From: Gammaproteobacteria bacterium
GTDB taxonomy: Bacteria; Pseudomonadota; Gammaproteobacteria; Tenderiales; Tenderiaceae
DNA length: 5,449 bases
Direction: 5' to 3'
Assembly: GCA_027001525.1 (NCBI GenBank)
Contig: JALTMR010000226.1
Location: 1 to 5,449 of the forward strand
Shown here: positions 1-5,449 of the stretch, one piece after another
How positions within the stretch are numbered: position 1 is the stretch's first letter
Layout of the letters: each line of letters starts with the position of its first letter
Notes under the pieces: generated by a model
What the model saw: the letters and a program-made list of their open reading frames with translations, nothing else
Told to the model about the DNA's origin: nothing
Databases searched by the model: none
Made by a program: the position numbers and the translations under genes

Positions 1-1431
1 ATCGCGCTGGATAGCCGGCAGGTGAAGGCGGGCTCGATGTTTGTGGCACTGTCCGGCACGCAGGTGCGGGGGCATGACTACATTGATGCCGCCATCGCCT
101 CAGGTGCTGCGGTCGTGCTCTACGAGACACTGTCACAGTATGGCCCGCCCCAAAGCAGTGTGCCCTGTATTGCCGTGGAAGGGCTGGCCCATAAGGTGGG
201 GATAATCGCCGAACGTTTCTACGGCGAGCCGACTCAGGCGATGTGCGTTGTTGGCATTACCGGCACAAACGGCAAAACGTCGTGCAGCCACTTTCTGGCT
301 CAGGCACTTCACGACGAAAGCCGGCCCTGCGCCGTGATCGGCACTCTGGGTAACGGCTTTTGGGGGGCGTTGGGGCCGGCCTCGCACACCACGCCGGATG
401 CTGTCTCCCTGCATGGGCTGATGCGCCGTTTCGCCGATGCCGGTGCCGGTGCCGGTGCCGGTGCCGCTGTTGTAGCGATGGAAGTCTCCTCTCATGGCCT
501 GGACCAGGGGCGAGTGGCAGGCGTCAATTTCGATATTGCCGTGCTAACCAATCTGAGTCGGGACCACCTGGATTACCACGCTGACATGGCGGCCTATGCC
601 GAGGCAAAAAGCCGGCTGTTTCGCAGCCCGGCGCTGCGTTACGCAGTGCTCAATGGGGACGATGAGTTTGGTCGGCGTTTAATCGGAGAGTTGCCTGCGA
701 CGGTGGCACCGCTGGTCTACCGGATGAACCCGTCGGTCCCTATCGACAAGGCCAATGTACAGTTTATTGACGGCCAGCTGCTGGCCTGTGATCGTCACGG
801 TTTGCACCTGCGGGTGGTCAGCCCCTGGGGTGAGGGAGAGTTTGTCTCCTCCATGCTGGGGCGTTTCAATGCCAGCAATCTGCTGGCTGTGCTGGCCGTG
901 CTGCTGGTGCGGGGCATCCCTTTTGAAATGGCGCTGGAGAGGCTCTCGCAGCTGCGCACCGTGGCGGGTCGGATGGAGCATTTCTGCGTTGACGGCCAGC
1001 CGATGGTGGTGGTGGATTACGCCCATACACCGGATGCCTTGAGCCAGGTGCTGTCGGCGTTGCGTGACCACTGCGAAGGTCGGCTCTGGGTTGTTTTCGG
1101 CTGCGGTGGTGAGCGGGATGCGGGCAAGCGGCCTCTGATGGGTGAGATCGCGACCCGGCTGGCGGATCAGGTGGTCTTGACGGATGACAACCCCCGCCAC
1201 GAAGACCCGGATCAGATTATCAGCGATATCGCGGCGGGTATCACAACGGCGGATGTGAAGGTGATCCGCAATCGTGCGGATGCCATCGCCTTCGCCATCG
1301 CCGGCGCGGCGGCCAACGATGTAGTGCTGGTGGCCGGCAAGGGCCACGAAACCTACCAGCAGATTGCAGCAGAGAAACAGCCCTTCAGTGATCGCCGGCA
1401 AGTGCAGCAGTTGCTTGGGGAGGTTACATGA
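1..1431 (+). CDS. murE: UDP-MurNAc-L-Ala-D-Glu:meso-diaminopimelate ligase MurE, 5' end cut by window
   Basis: Cytoplasmic ATP-dependent Mur ligase that adds meso-diaminopimelate to UDP-MurNAc-L-Ala-D-Glu, the third amino acid step of peptidoglycan precursor synthesis. The frame is open from base 1 and begins inside the conserved N-terminal LDSR segment (bases 7-18), near residue 28 in E. coli MurE, so about 25 residues lie upstream. The GTG at 22 is therefore not the true start. 476 codons are present. Visible motifs are the P-loop GTNGKT (262-279), MEVSSHGL (478-501), TNLSRDHLDYH (547-579) and the lysine of the AEAKSRL segment (codon 607-609), which aligns with the carbamylated lysine. VVDYAHTPDAL follows at about 1009-1041, then CGGERDAGKRP. 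The DNPR motif (1186-1197) is the signature of meso-diaminopimelate rather than lysine specificity, consistent with a Gram-negative host. A Gly-Ala hexanucleotide repeat lies just before MEVSSHGL. The stop overlaps the murF start by four bases (ATGA). Confidence 0.96.
   Translation: MALDSRQVKAGSMFVALSGTQVRGHDYIDAAIASGAAVVLYETLSQYGPPQSSVPCIAVEGLAHKVGIIAERFYGEPTQAMCVVGITGTNGKTSCSHFLAQALHDESRPCAVIGTLGNGFWGALGPASHTTPDAVSLHGLMRRFADAGAGAGAGAAVVAMEVSSHGLDQGRVAGVNFDIAVLTNLSRDHLDYHADMAAYAEAKSRLFRSPALRYAVLNGDDEFGRRLIGELPATVAPLVYRMNPSVPIDKANVQFIDGQLLACDRHGLHLRVVSPWGEGEFVSSMLGRFNASNLLAVLAVLLVRGIPFEMALERLSQLRTVAGRMEHFCVDGQPMVVVDYAHTPDALSQVLSALRDHCEGRLWVVFGCGGERDAGKRPLMGEIATRLADQVVLTDDNPRHEDPDQIISDIAAGITTADVKVIRNRADAIAFAIAGAAANDVVLVAGKGHETYQQIAAEKQPFSDRRQVQQLLGEVT
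439..465 (+). repeat. In-frame hexanucleotide tandem repeat (GCCGGT, 4.5 copies) within murE
   Basis: Four perfect GCCGGT units followed by a further GCC encode alternating Ala-Gly between the Asp codon at 436 and the Ala-Val-Val-Ala-Met-Glu segment. E. coli MurE, recalled from memory, has a short Asp-Gln-Gly-Ala turn here with no such expansion. The unit is six bases, so gain or loss of copies changes the protein by two residues without shifting the frame. The repeat lies in a surface-type turn ahead of the conserved MEVSSHGL strand. Confidence 0.9.
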
Positions 1432-2846
1432 GCGAGATGATGAGCCTGGCTCAGGCCGCTTCAGTACTGGGGTGTGATGTTGCCGCTGGTGAGATCGGCT
1501 TTAGCGGGGTCTCGACAGATACCCGCACGCTACGCAGTGGTGACCTCTTTATCGCACTCGACGGCCCCAATTTTGATGCCCATACCCTGCTGGCCAGCGC
1601 GCGCCAAAAGGGGGCGGTTGCCGCCGTGGTCAATCGCCCGGTCGATGACCCGCTGGTGCAGCTGCCGGTGGCGGATACCCGCCTCGCCCTGGGGCGTCTG
1701 GCCGCCGCCTGGCGTGAGCGTTTCAACGGTCGCCTTGTGGCGATTACCGGCAGTAACGGCAAAACCACAGTAAAGGAGATGGTGGCCTCCATTCTCAGCT
1801 GCCGCGGTGAAGTGCTGGCCACGGCAGGCAATTTCAACAACGACATCGGTATGCCCTTGACGCTGCTCCGGTTGCGGCCGGCACAGCACCACTATGCGGT
1901 TATCGAAATGGGGGCCAATCATAAGGGTGAAATCGCCTATTTGAGTCGCCTGGCCCGCCCCGATGTGGCGTTGGTGACCAACGCTGCGGCTGCGCATCTG
2001 GCCGGATTCGGCAGCCTGGATGATGTGGCCCGGGCCAAAGGCGAAATCTGGCAAGGGCTCAAACCGGGTGGTGTGGCAGTCATCAATGCGGATGACCGTT
2101 ACGCGGACGAATGGAACGCGCTGGTGGCCGGTGACAAGGTTATTCATTTTGGTCTGGAGGCGGATGTTGCGCTCAAGTGTGACGCTGGTGCCTGTGTGGC
2201 CAGGGGGCAGTTTCGGAACCAGTTCACGCTGGCAACCCCGTTGGGGGATGTGGATATCAGCCTGCAACTGACCGGGCAACACAATGTGACTAATGCCATG
2301 GCAGCCACGGCGGTGGCCATTGCCGCCGGGGCTGATCTTGCCGAGGTGGCACAGGGGCTGGCTCGAATGCGCCCGGTGAAGGGGCGTTTGCAGCCCCGCA
2401 TCAGTGCCTGGGGGCAGTTGTTGATTGATGACAGCTACAACGCCAACCCGGACTCTGTCGGCGCGGCCATCGATGTGCTGGGGCAGATGGCGGGCGAAAA
2501 AATTCTGGTGCTCGGGGACATGGCCGAGCTGGGCGACGGTGCCGACGAGCAGCACCGTCAGGTGGGAGCGTTGGCTGCACAGCGGGGCGTCAACGGTCTG
2601 TTGGCCACCGGACCGTTGTGCCGTCAGGCGGTGAAAGGTTTTGGCTGCCATGGGCAGTGGTTTGAAACAAGAGAAGAGTTAATCAAGGCATTGGCAAGTT
2701 ATCTGGCTAAAAGCAGTGACACCGTCACCGTACTGGTAAAGGGGTCGCGTAGCGCGGCGATGGAACAGGTCATCGACAGCTTGGTGAGCGGCGCGGGAGA
2801 GGCAGCGGCCGTTGCCTCTGCAGCCAATATCGAGATGGGGAGTTAA
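1428..2846 (+). CDS. murF: UDP-MurNAc-tripeptide:D-Ala-D-Ala ligase MurF
   Basis: Cytoplasmic ATP-dependent Mur ligase that adds the D-Ala-D-Ala dipeptide to UDP-MurNAc-tripeptide, giving the pentapeptide used by MraY. It has 472 residues, slightly longer than the 452 of E. coli. The N-terminal substrate domain carries STDTRTL and DLFIALDG (about residues 29-46). The P-loop GSNGKT is at residues 108-113 (1749-1766). Family motifs follow in order: the GNFNNDIGMPLTLL segment, EMGANHKGEI, the DDSYNANPDS segment, the LVLGDMAELG segment, and VLVKGSRSAAME near the C-terminus. The chosen ATG at 1428 has a strong Shine-Dalgarno GGGGAGG (1417-1423) four bases upstream and overlaps the murE stop, which suggests translational coupling. 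In-frame ATGs at 1437 and 1440 are less well spaced. The last 20 or so residues are Ala/Gly-rich and poorly conserved. The mraY start follows three bases after the stop. Confidence 0.97.
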   Translation: MSEMMSLAQAASVLGCDVAAGEIGFSGVSTDTRTLRSGDLFIALDGPNFDAHTLLASARQKGAVAAVVNRPVDDPLVQLPVADTRLALGRLAAAWRERFNGRLVAITGSNGKTTVKEMVASILSCRGEVLATAGNFNNDIGMPLTLLRLRPAQHHYAVIEMGANHKGEIAYLSRLARPDVALVTNAAAAHLAGFGSLDDVARAKGEIWQGLKPGGVAVINADDRYADEWNALVAGDKVIHFGLEADVALKCDAGACVARGQFRNQFTLATPLGDVDISLQLTGQHNVTNAMAATAVAIAAGADLAEVAQGLARMRPVKGRLQPRISAWGQLLIDDSYNANPDSVGAAIDVLGQMAGEKILVLGDMAELGDGADEQHRQVGALAAQRGVNGLLATGPLCRQAVKGFGCHGQWFETREELIKALASYLAKSSDTVTVLVKGSRSAAMEQVIDSLVSGAGEAAAVASAANIEMGS

Positions 2847-2849
2847 GCG

Positions 2850-3698
2850 ATGTTGCTCTACCTGACTGACTATCTGATGGAGATTCACAGCGGTTTTGGC
2901 GTGTTTCGCTACATCACCCTGCGGGCCATTTTGGGAACGCTAACGGCGCTGTTGATCTCCTTTGTTGTTGGCCCCTTTATGATTCGCAAGCTGGCGCAAT
3001 ATCAGGTGGGCCAGCAGATCCGCGAGCTGGGCCCCGAATCCCACTACAGCAAAGCCGGTACGCCGACCATGGGAGGGGCGCTGATTCTGGTGGCCATCGC
3101 CATCAGTACGCTGCTGTGGGGCAATCTGGGCAATCTCTATATCTGGGTTGTGCTCCTGGTTACGCTGGGTTTTGGAGCCATCGGCTTCTATGACGATTAC
3201 CGCAAAATGGTGTTGAAAGATGCGGCCGGCATCTCGGCAAAAACCAAGTTCTTCTGGCAGTCCGTCGTGGGCCTGCTCGCGGCGGTGGTGCTCTATGTCA
3301 GCGCCACAACGCCGGCAGAGACGCAGCTGATTGTGCCTTTCTTCAAGGATGTCGCCATCGACATGGGCTTGATGTACATCGCCTTGACCTACTTCGTCAT
3401 TGTCGGCACCAGTAACGCCGTGAACCTGACCGATGGGCTCGATGGCCTGGCGATTCTGCCGACGGTGATGGTCGCCGCTGCCCTGGGTATTTTTGCCTAT
3501 CTCACCGGCCATGTGAAATTTGCTGAGTACCTTGGCATCCCCTATGTGGCCGGCGTCGGTGAGGTGGTGGTGATCTGCGGTGCGTTGGCCGGGGCGGGCC
3601 TGGGGTTTTTGTGGTTCAACACCTACCCCGCCCAGGTGTTCATGGGGGATGTCGGTGCGCTGGCATTGGGTGCTGCCCTGGGCGTGATCCGAAAGTGA
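2850..3698 (+). CDS. mraY: Phospho-N-acetylmuramoyl-pentapeptide transferase MraY, truncated at a sequence junction
   Basis: Integral inner membrane enzyme that transfers phospho-MurNAc-pentapeptide from UDP to undecaprenyl phosphate, forming lipid I. The ATG at 2850 has GGGGAG (2837-2842) seven bases upstream and lies three bases after the murF stop. The protein matches gammaproteobacterial MraY closely: [16 protein letters not shown] in the first cytoplasmic loop, catalytic Asp115-Asp116 in FYDDYRK (3192-3197), the [13 protein letters not shown] segment, and Asp267 in FMGDVGAL (3648-3650), with the same numbering as E. coli. Several hydrophobic membrane segments are visible. The frame then stops at 282 residues against about 360 in the family. 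The conserved text ends at Gly-Val-Ile (3681-3689), and the final Arg-Lys and stop come from the unrelated sequence beyond the junction. The missing part includes the last membrane helices and the His-His-His motif needed for activity, so this copy could not work as written. Loss by chimeric joining is more likely than real gene decay, because everything upstream is intact. Confidence 0.95.
   Translation: MLLYLTDYLMEIHSGFGVFRYITLRAILGTLTALLISFVVGPFMIRKLAQYQVGQQIRELGPESHYSKAGTPTMGGALILVAIAISTLLWGNLGNLYIWVVLLVTLGFGAIGFYDDYRKMVLKDAAGISAKTKFFWQSVVGLLAAVVLYVSATTPAETQLIVPFFKDVAIDMGLMYIALTYFVIVGTSNAVNLTDGLDGLAILPTVMVAAALGIFAYLTGHVKFAEYLGIPYVAGVGEVVVICGALAGAGLGFLWFNTYPAQVFMGDVGALALGAALGVIRK
3684..3697. 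other. Junction between two unrelated sequence segments, probably chimeric
   Basis: Up to about 3689 the sequence encodes conserved MraY. From about 3689 a different frame encodes an unrelated helical-FHA protein with no native start. In counts of single 60-base rows, 3601-3660 has 36 G+C, while 3721-3780 has 28 and 3781-3840 has 26. Codon choice shifts from G/C-ending to mixed A/T-ending codons at the same point. The four bases GATC (3686-3689) fit both sides: GTG-ATC as Val-Ile of MraY, and GAT-CCG as Asp-Pro of the downstream protein. No transposon end, integrase or tRNA is visible. Confidence 0.85.
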
Positions 3699-4396
3699 CA
3701 GAAAGCGTATTGCTACTCAAAGCGGCTAATGCTCGTAAACAAGCCATCCAAAATGCCGATCAAGGCAAATACAAGCAAGCGACCGAAGTCCTCCAAAAAG
3801 CCATTAATGCCATTGATGATGCCGATATCGATAACCAACAAATTCAAGAAGAGCGTTCGGCATTGCAAGCACAAGCTAAACAAATGGCAGAAGGCCCCGA
3901 TGCTTACGACGATTACAGCCGCAAAACGATGGCAACACAAGCCATGTATACCCTCACCAGCCGGCATGAAGAAACGATGGTTTTACGTCGCCGTGAAATC
4001 CTGCGGGAATTTAAAAAGCGCGGTGTGCCAATGGACGAACACGGGAATGTTATTCTCCCAAAATCCGAAAAACCGTCTACTCTCAAAATTCGTAAGAATA
4101 TCACCCCCCCAACCCATGTAACAGTTGACGGCAAAACCTTTGAATTGGCGACCGATCTGATACGGATAGGCCGCTCTTCACATAATGAAATTCACTTGCA
4201 GAAAAAAGGGGTTTCGCGTTTTCATGCTCATCTCAAACGAATTGGCGAGGGATATGTAATTGAGGATTTGGGCAGTACCAATGGGACACTCTTCAATAAT
4301 GAACCTATTTTGGGGGCGATGGCCTTATCCGTCGGCGATGAAATTATGATTTGTGATGAGAAACTTGTCTTTCATGCTGGTGAGGGAACAGTATAA
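3689..4396 (+). CDS. C-terminal fragment of a helical-FHA domain protein, probably from a VWA-FHA protein
   Basis: Partial gene whose 5' end is lost at the junction. About 235 residues remain. The frame stays open back to an ATG at 3611, but that stretch is MraY sequence read out of frame. GTG at 3695 is a possible formal start but has no convincing ribosome binding site. Residues 3 to about 90 are charged and helical, with a TPR-like pattern of [10 protein letters not shown] and [15 protein letters not shown]. By family knowledge this resembles the helical region that follows the von Willebrand A domain in some Chloroflexota and actinobacterial proteins. A basic linker follows, then an FHA domain (about 142-232) with GRSS (4169-4180), SRFHA (4214-4228) and GSTNGT (4271-4288), the residues that bind phosphothreonine. 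This implies a partner in Ser/Thr kinase signalling, though no kinase is in the window. No signal peptide or membrane segment is seen in the part present. The VWA assignment is inference. The FHA call is firm. Confidence 0.8.
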   Translation, partial: PKVTESVLLLKAANARKQAIQNADQGKYKQATEVLQKAINAIDDADIDNQQIQEERSALQAQAKQMAEGPDAYDDYSRKTMATQAMYTLTSRHEETMVLRRREILREFKKRGVPMDEHGNVILPKSEKPSTLKIRKNITPPTHVTVDGKTFELATDLIRIGRSSHNEIHLQKKGVSRFHAHLKRIGEGYVIEDLGSTNGTLFNNEPILGAMALSVGDEIMICDEKLVFHAGEGTV

Positions 4397-4429
4397 TTGT
4401 GATAGATAACACGATAACCAACAACCAGC

Positions 4430-4434
4430 AAGGA
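4430..4434 (+). promoter_or_regulatory. Ribosome binding site that sets the phosphoribosyltransferase start
   Basis: AAGGA lies six bases before the ATG at 4441. The alternative GTG at 4399 is in frame but lies just three bases after the FHA gene stop codon and has no purine-rich site at a proper distance. The residues it would add (IDNTITNNQQGNV) look like untranslated leader rather than protein. Confidence 0.65.
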
Positions 4435-4440
4435 AATGTG

Positions 4441-4998
4441 ATGTCCCAAGATACATATGCAATAGAAGTCGCCGGTGTGAAACGTCAACTCCGCCTCTTT
4501 GAAGTCAAGCCCGGCATAAAAATCGCCATTCTCAATATCCTCGGTGATGCAGAATTTGTTAATGCCGCTAGCAAAGCACTCGCCAAGAAACTCAAAGACA
4601 AAGCCATTGATGTATTGGTCACAGCCGAAGCCAAGTCGATTCCGCTAGCACATGCCCTCAGTACCGATATGAAACTCCCCTATGTCGTTCTGCGTAAATC
4701 GTATAAGCCCTATATGGGGGATGCGCTACAAAGCGAAACGCTGAGCATCACCACCGGCAAACCTCAAACCTTATTTCTTGACGAAAAAGACCGCCGTATG
4801 GTGAAGGGGAAACGCATTGCATTAATTGATGATGTGATTTCTACTGGGAGTACCTTGCAGGGGATGCGCCTGATTATGAACAAGGCCGGCGCAAATATTG
4901 TTGTCGAAGCCGCCATCTTCACAGAAGGAGACCGCGCCCAATGGCACGATATCATTGCGCTCGGTCATCTTCCGGTTTGGATTGATGATAAGAAGTAG
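4441..4998 (+). CDS. Phosphoribosyltransferase family protein, adenine phosphoribosyltransferase-like
   Basis: Type I phosphoribosyltransferase of 185 residues, predicted cytoplasmic. Enzymes of this fold join a base to PRPP. The nearest resemblance is to adenine or xanthine phosphoribosyltransferases of purine salvage. The PRPP-binding motif is IALIDDVISTGSTL, with the acidic pair at residues 130-131 (4828-4833) and the phosphate-binding STGST following. VTAEAKSIPLAHAL (about residues 60-73) matches the region around the pyrophosphate-binding loop. YVVLRKSYKPYM (about 81-92) corresponds to the RK segment ahead of the flexible loop in adenine phosphoribosyltransferases. The start is set by AAGGA at 4430. 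The gene lies 44 bases after the FHA gene on the same strand, so co-transcription is likely. Substrate cannot be read from the sequence. A PurR- or XPT-type regulator is less likely because no extra N-terminal DNA-binding domain is present. Codon use matches the FHA and ComEA-like genes, not the cell wall genes. Confidence 0.85.
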   Translation: MSQDTYAIEVAGVKRQLRLFEVKPGIKIAILNILGDAEFVNAASKALAKKLKDKAIDVLVTAEAKSIPLAHALSTDMKLPYVVLRKSYKPYMGDALQSETLSITTGKPQTLFLDEKDRRMVKGKRIALIDDVISTGSTLQGMRLIMNKAGANIVVEAAIFTEGDRAQWHDIIALGHLPVWIDDKK

Positions 4999-5056
4999 TC
5001 TGTATTGCCAAATCGGGGTATACTCCCAATCGTAAAGATATAATCAGTCGGTTGGG

Positions 5057-5449
5057 ATGCCCATGCCATCACAAGCCTCACCGCTATCAACGCTTATCGC
5101 ATTTGTTATTGTTGTCTTACTCATTGTCGGGAGCGGTGCATTATTGCTTTCGTCACGCCCGGAAGCGGTTCAGATTACGATTTATCCGCCGATCCCAACA
5201 GCAACCCCCCAACCCACAGCAACTCCTGCGCCTATTCTGGTGTATATCACAGGGGAAATCAATCAACCCGAAACCACTGTTGAAATCCCATATGGCAGTC
5301 GAGTGATGGATGCCATTTCGGCAGCCGGTGGCTTTACTGATAAGGCGGACAAAACCTTCGTCAATCTCGCCGGCATTTTACGTGATGGTGACCAAGTTCA
5401 TGTACCAGCCGTCATCACCCCAGACAATGATAGGACAGTCGCCGAGAGC
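5057..5449 (+). CDS. comEA: ComEA-like membrane-anchored SLBB protein, 3' end cut by window
   Basis: The frame is open to the window end, and 131 codons are present. Residues 12-31 are one hydrophobic membrane segment (TLIAFVIVVLLIVGSGALLL). Next comes a Pro/Thr/Ala linker (about 44-60, with a repeated PTATP), then an SLBB domain (about 61-118) with VYITGEINQPETTVEIP, the SRVMDAISAAGGF segment, NLAGILRDGDQVHVPA and conserved Gly and Asp positions. This is the layout of Gram-positive-type ComEA, the surface receptor that binds incoming double-stranded DNA in natural transformation. The helix-hairpin-helix DNA-binding domain expected at the C-terminus would lie beyond the window, so the ComEA call rests on the N-terminal half. 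Polysaccharide export proteins also carry SLBB domains but have a different N-terminus. The start could be ATG 5057 or ATG 5063. The second has GGG six bases upstream and may be the better spaced. A Pro/Thr linker of this kind is common in Chloroflexota. Confidence 0.75.
   Translation, partial: MPMPSQASPLSTLIAFVIVVLLIVGSGALLLSSRPEAVQITIYPPIPTATPQPTATPAPILVYITGEINQPETTVEIPYGSRVMDAISAAGGFTDKADKTFVNLAGILRDGDQVHVPAVITPDNDRTVAES

Noticed and set aside
679..1401. Open frame on the minus strand (240 codons) opposite murE
   Set aside because: Same shadow effect over conserved murE. No ribosome binding site or family resemblance.
1530..2651. Long open frame on the minus strand (373 codons) opposite murF
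   Set aside because: It lies antisense to a clearly conserved murF. The protein has no recognisable motif and is rich in His, Arg and Gln, as expected from the reverse complement of high-GC coding DNA.
3611..3688. N-terminal extension of the FHA frame starting at ATG 3611
   Set aside because: These bases encode conserved MraY in another frame ([16 protein letters not shown]). The extension is Cys/Gly/Pro-rich nonsense and exists only because the frame happens to stay open across the junction.
3684..3697. Horizontal transfer or phage/IS insertion into mraY
   Set aside because: No integrase, transposase, terminal inverted repeat, tRNA or target duplication is visible. The right side begins in the middle of a gene, which does not fit a clean element insertion.
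4392..4397. Perfect TATAAT at the end of the FHA gene as a promoter for the phosphoribosyltransferase
   Set aside because: It overlaps the FHA stop codon, and no good -35 hexamer is found 16-18 bases upstream. In this less GC-rich segment the hexamer is plausible by chance.
5012..5030. Imperfect inverted repeat ATCGGGG/TCCCAAT in the gap after the phosphoribosyltransferase gene
   Set aside because: The stem is short, has a mismatch and a G-T pair, and is not followed by a T run, so it is not a convincing terminator.
5039..5044. TATAAT ahead of the ComEA-like gene as a promoter
   Set aside because: No -35 hexamer at a usual distance. The TTGCCA at 5005 is 28 bases away, and transcription would start only a few bases before the ATG. 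Possible but not supported.
5052..5306. Overlapping 84-codon frame in the ComEA-like region
   Set aside because: It is a shifted frame over the ComEA-like coding sequence, which shows a clear membrane segment and SLBB domain. The shifted frame has no domain features.

Overview
The window looks like two unrelated bacterial DNA segments joined head to tail at about position 3689. All recognised genes on both sides read on the + strand.

Left segment (1 to about 3689). This is a GC-rich piece of a division and cell wall (dcw) cluster in the order murE, murF, mraY. murE is cut by the window start. murE and murF overlap by four bases, and mraY follows murF after three bases, so the block is a tight operon. 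The products act in sequence in peptidoglycan precursor synthesis: MurE adds meso-diaminopimelate, MurF adds D-Ala-D-Ala, and MraY moves the finished phospho-MurNAc-pentapeptide onto undecaprenyl phosphate. The proteins resemble the gammaproteobacterial versions closely. For example, the MraY catalytic aspartates fall at residues 115, 116 and 267, exactly as in E. coli. I cannot name a genus.

Junction (about 3686-3691). MraY is normal up to Gly-Val-Ile in its conserved Gly-Ala-Leu-Gly-Val-Ile stretch, then ends two codons later, about 80 residues early and without its His-His-His motif. Base composition and codon choice change at the same point. From there another reading frame carries the C-terminal part of a different protein, whose own N-terminus is missing. 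The four bases GATC sit exactly at the join and fit both reading frames. No insertion sequence, integrase, tRNA or attachment-like repeat is visible. A chimeric clone, ligation or assembly is the simplest explanation. A true rearrangement breaking an essential gene is much less likely.

Right segment (about 3690 to 5449). This piece is clearly less GC-rich. It holds the tail of a helical-plus-FHA protein (probably the end of a von Willebrand A domain protein), a PRPP-binding purine-type phosphoribosyltransferase, and the 5' part of a ComEA-like membrane-anchored SLBB protein that runs off the window. The Pro-Thr-Ala linker of the ComEA-like protein and the likely VWA-FHA architecture suggest Chloroflexota (Anaerolineae-like), at moderate confidence.

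I do not see a new biological system here. The most important observation is the join itself, which should be resolved before any functional link is drawn between the cell wall genes and the FHA, phosphoribosyltransferase and ComEA genes.
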